Shown here in pieces: positions 10,464-64,000 of a stretch of 64,000 bases of DNA. The stretch comes from Nepenthes gracilis (Eukaryota > Streptophyta > Magnoliopsida > Caryophyllales > Nepenthaceae). A program made the translations under genes and the position numbers. A model generated the notes under the pieces. It searched no databases, was not told where the DNA came from, and saw only the letters and a program-made list of their open reading frames with translations. Position 1 is the first letter of the stretch. Each line of letters begins with the position of its first letter. The DNA is taken from positions 10,419,041 through 10,483,040 of the forward strand of contig BSYO01000038.1 in assembly GCA_033239525.1 (NCBI GenBank), in the 5' to 3' direction.

Positions 10464-11460
10464 TGTTGCGTTCTGGGCCGCAGATCTTTGTGAGCTGTGC
10501 CGTTGATAAAGGGTGTGGGATCCATGAGTGTGATCAGGCCAGAGATGCAGAGGTTCGTCCGGTCCGATCCGTGGTTACCAGGCAACACGAGTGATTGAGG
10601 TGTTGGACACGAGATGAAGATTGATGCCGGATGTTTTACGTGAAAAACCTCCTCTTGAATGGGGAGGAAAAACCACGAGGCTCAGGGCCTGGAAAGATCT
10701 TCACTATGGGTTGGAGATTTTACAAAGTACAGTTGTGAGGGTTAATATCTTCCCTGTTTCACGCTTTATGTTTCTCTCCTAAGGAAACTATGCTCGCTGG
10801 AGCTTTTTACTTTTCTTTGTGGAGTTGATCTTGGTGAGAGAGTGTCCGGTCGAAATCTGGAACTGAGAGTTGGAGAGTCAGGAAAGCGGTCCTCCCCTTT
10901 GAAAGGGGCTTTGCTGAGTATTTATAGTGGAAACCAAGCAGTTAGGGAGTAGACGTGTGCCGTCCATCCGGTGGTTGAGGAGCAGGTCCACCGACTCCCT
11001 TTAATGCTGGCGCGTGTGGGGAGTGGCGTACGGGATTTAGTGTCGGCCGCAACATCCGAGTGTGTCGGACGTGATGCGATCTCAATATCGGCCTCCCGGT
11101 TTGACCAAGGCGTCTTTATTGAGATTGGCGGCGCGTGGTGCGATCTTTCTTGGAAACCGGGCGAGGCTAGTCAAGCATTCCGCCGTGGACGGACGAGCGA
11201 TCCTCGTCCAGTTGTGATGTTCCTCGTGAGCTTGTGGCCTCGTGAGATGAAGCAGCTCTTGGAGGACTTCCTGGGGAAGAGTCCGAGCGTTTATTCCTGA
11301 CCGCTCGGGCAGTTCTAAGACTTTGCGAAATTTATTGGGCTCTCGACCCTTGGGCTTCTTACTTGGGCCATCTGACCTCCTCAACTTGTGAGATTGTCTC
11401 GGGCCTCTTATTTGAGCCGTGTCTTATGAAATCTTTTATGCCTTTATACCTGGCCCAACA
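10464..11460 (-). repeat. 5' LTR (element orientation) of the Tat-like element
   Basis: 997 bases, starting TGTTGCG and ending GGCCCAACA on the plus strand, with the target duplication AAAAT after it. The minus-strand TATAAATA box at 10919-10926 matches the other LTR. Differences from 2393-3400 are spread along the whole length. Confidence 0.85.
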
Positions 11461-11465
11461 AAAAT

Positions 11466-12272
11466 AAAACTCATAGAAATTATCCATAAAAACCATATAT
11501 ATATAATATTATCACAATTTAAAAACCACCATTTAATTAACCTCATAAAATCTTCAATAACATAACATATTATCTATTCATCTACATTAATAACCTTATA
11601 TAAAAATAGATAAATAAATAAATATTATACCATCAAAATAAAAATATTTTTATTATCTCTACTATTACAAGAATTGGCAACTTGAGACTTATGCCGGAAG
11701 TCCAAAGAAGGATGACCAAGAGATTAACAGTAAAAACTCTACTATTACACTGAGACTTTCGTTAAGATTTCAAAAATGATTATAATTTCTCATATATCTT
11801 ATAATTTTAGTGTATCGTATAATTTCTCATATATTCAATAAGTACTCAATCAATCATAATTCCACATTGGGTTAATTAAATTTAATGCTCATAAATTTCA
11901 TATAAATTACACTTCAATCATCAAGAACACTGCCCTCTGAAGAAATGAAGCCTTGAGTTTACATGAGCTCAATTTAAATGCTTAATGAAAAAAAAAAAAT
12001 GCTCTTTCAATGCTGTCAAATTTGTTCCAACAGAATCCCAAACCATAGTCCAAGAATGAGCATAGCAGCCAGCTTAACTTCAGGATTCAGATGCCCTCTT
12101 TAAAAACCCTAAGAAAACATAGCAAAATGCACAAATTTTCACAACCAAACACAGTAGACATGGGACTCACCAAAAATACAGCTTGCTACTGACTGGTTTT
12201 GCAAGCACGTGTTCAGTTGCAGCCGTCAGTTGGAGGATTTTCTTGCCATGATCATTTGCATAGACCCGAGAA
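11466..12272. other. Spacer at the 3' end of SMC5
   Basis: AT-rich sequence between the retrotransposon and the SMC5 stop codon. Part must be the SMC5 3' untranslated region, but I cannot place a clear polyadenylation signal. No other feature seen. Confidence 0.4.
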
Positions 12273-63064
<50,792 letters not shown>

Positions 63065-63180
63065 TGTGAACTTTTTTCAAGGTTTCGACACAGATCACTG
63101 TTTCACTCCATGGGAGATAAAGACATCGTCTTTGGAGAATAGGGATGAACTGGGGAGAAATGTTAAGAGCCCGTAGAAAG

Positions 63181-63188
63181 TTTGGCGC
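63181..63188. promoter_or_regulatory. E2F-type site upstream of SMC5
   Basis: TTTGGCGC matches the E2F consensus TTTSGCGC, within the near-palindrome TTGGCGCCAA, 117 bases upstream of the SMC5 ATG. E2F sites are typical of plant S-phase and chromosome-maintenance genes. Function is inferred. Confidence 0.6.
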
Positions 63189-63199
63189 CAATCATATCG

Positions 63200-63760
63200 C
63201 TTTGTTGTCTAATATGATACCATTAATAAATATAAATATGTATTTTAAAAATAATATTCAATTTTATTATTATTATAATATATATTATTTTATATATTTT
63301 ATTAATTAAATGAAAGCAATGTTAAATATTCAACCAAACTATCCAATATCAATTTTATTTTAAAAAAAAATTAATTTAAATTTATCAAATTTAACAAATT
63401 TAAAACAACAATTATAAACAATATAATATAATAAATATATTTCAAATCTTTAAAAAAATAAATTTAATATAATATTTACACCATAAAATTTAACCCACAA
63501 ACTCAAATTAAAAAATAATAATAATAATCAAAGTACACCATATTCACCTATACAAAGGACCCAAACAATGGTCAAACTACTTATGGTCTACCGTTTATAA
63601 GGTCTTAATTTACATTTTGTACAAAATCATTTCAAAAAATATATTTAATTATTTTTAAAATATCTTTAAAATATTATTTAATTAATATAGACTATCAACA
63701 GAAATAATATGACATGTTACATAAAATATAACAAATATCTAAATTTAAAATAGTAATATA
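63200..63760. other. AT-rich upstream spacer of SMC5
   Basis: Very A/T-rich sequence with no coding or repeat feature that I recognise. Confidence 0.5.
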
Positions 63761-64000
63761 AGCTTTTAAATGCGAGTCGGTTATTGTCATACTGGATTAG
63801 TTAGAGAATCTTGATTTTCTCGTCGTCCTAAAATGATCTTGAGTGGTCCAATCTCCATCTCTATAAATATAGGACCTATCACAATACAACTAACAAACAA
63901 TAGGTCAGAGGCTCCACGAAAATTCTCCGATCGAAAACACTCCGACGCTCAAGTCAGCAAACCTTCCGCAATAAACGAAAAGGGGGTGGCGCACGCTTAG
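63760..64000 (+). mobile_element. Partial LTR-like sequence at the window edge
   Basis: A CTATAAATATAGG box lies at about 63861, followed by a leader with ACTCCGACGCTCAAGTCAG. The last word is the reverse complement of ACTTGAGCGTCGGAGTG in the solo LTR at 25114-26276. Such words occur in Tat-type LTRs. The element is cut by the window end, so ends and family are uncertain. Confidence 0.35.

Larger units (their letters stand above)
2393..11460 (-). mobile_element. Non-autonomous Ty3-type (Tat-like) LTR retrotransposon
   Basis: A complete LTR element flanked by the target duplication AAAAT (2388-2392 and 11461-11465). The LTRs lie at 2393-3400 and 10464-11460. They have TGTTT/TGTTG and CAACA ends and differ at many positions, so the insertion is old. 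Orientation is minus: the primer-binding site abuts the right LTR, a G-rich polypurine tract abuts the left LTR, and the TATA boxes read on the minus strand. Between them are a gag relic, an antisense frame and a nested solo LTR. No protease, reverse transcriptase, RNase H or integrase is recognisable in the roughly 3.8 kb of own internal sequence, so it would depend on a partner element. Confidence 0.85.

Overview
The window looks like nuclear DNA of a flowering plant. It is AT-rich, has two ordinary plant genes with GT-AG introns, and is full of LTR retrotransposons, LINE and SINE relics and MITEs. Very long repeat-filled introns point to a species with a large genome; I cannot name it, and a non-grass (for example magnoliid-like) lineage is only a guess.

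Only two intact protein-coding genes are present, both on the minus strand. NAA10 (965-1594) encodes the catalytic subunit of the NatA N-terminal acetyltransferase in one uninterrupted frame of 209 codons. SMC5 (12273-63064) fills most of the window. I rebuilt it as 30 coding exons, all with GT-AG junctions and consistent phases, giving 1,050 residues, close to the usual plant SMC5 length. Its coding sequence is 3,153 bases inside about 50.8 kb. An E2F-type site lies 117 bases upstream of its ATG.

Between the two genes (2393-11460) lies an old non-autonomous Ty3-type (Tat-like) LTR retrotransposon on the minus strand. It has about 1-kb LTRs, an AAAAT target duplication, a TTGGCGCC primer-binding site, a gag relic and no visible pol. 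It carries an antisense (plus-strand) reading frame with its own TATA-like promoter and a spliceable intron. A 3.2-kb solo LTR (6138-9343, duplication AAGGG) is nested in it.

The SMC5 introns are a record of insertions. Intron 7 (13.2 kb) holds a hAT transposase relic split by a 2.3-kb solo LTR, an internally deleted Copia element with three LTR copies, and a LINE relic. Intron 12 (6.8 kb) holds a second LINE relic, a SINE-like copy and tandem duplications. Intron 19 (9.2 kb) holds a 1.16-kb solo LTR with a perfect AAATT duplication, and a Copia gag relic with its primer site. A foldback family rich in GATATC/ATCGG words, with ends resembling ATGGATGAAAATATCG, occurs eight or nine times in seven different introns. 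Several copies have 6-7 base target duplications, and one copy makes up most of the 290-base intron 15.

I found no tRNA, rRNA, CRISPR array or microbial-type operon, and no convincing new multi-gene system. The most unusual material is the TE architecture: the antisense-ORF element, the GATATC foldback family, and the multi-layer nesting inside a correctly reconstructed 30-exon gene.
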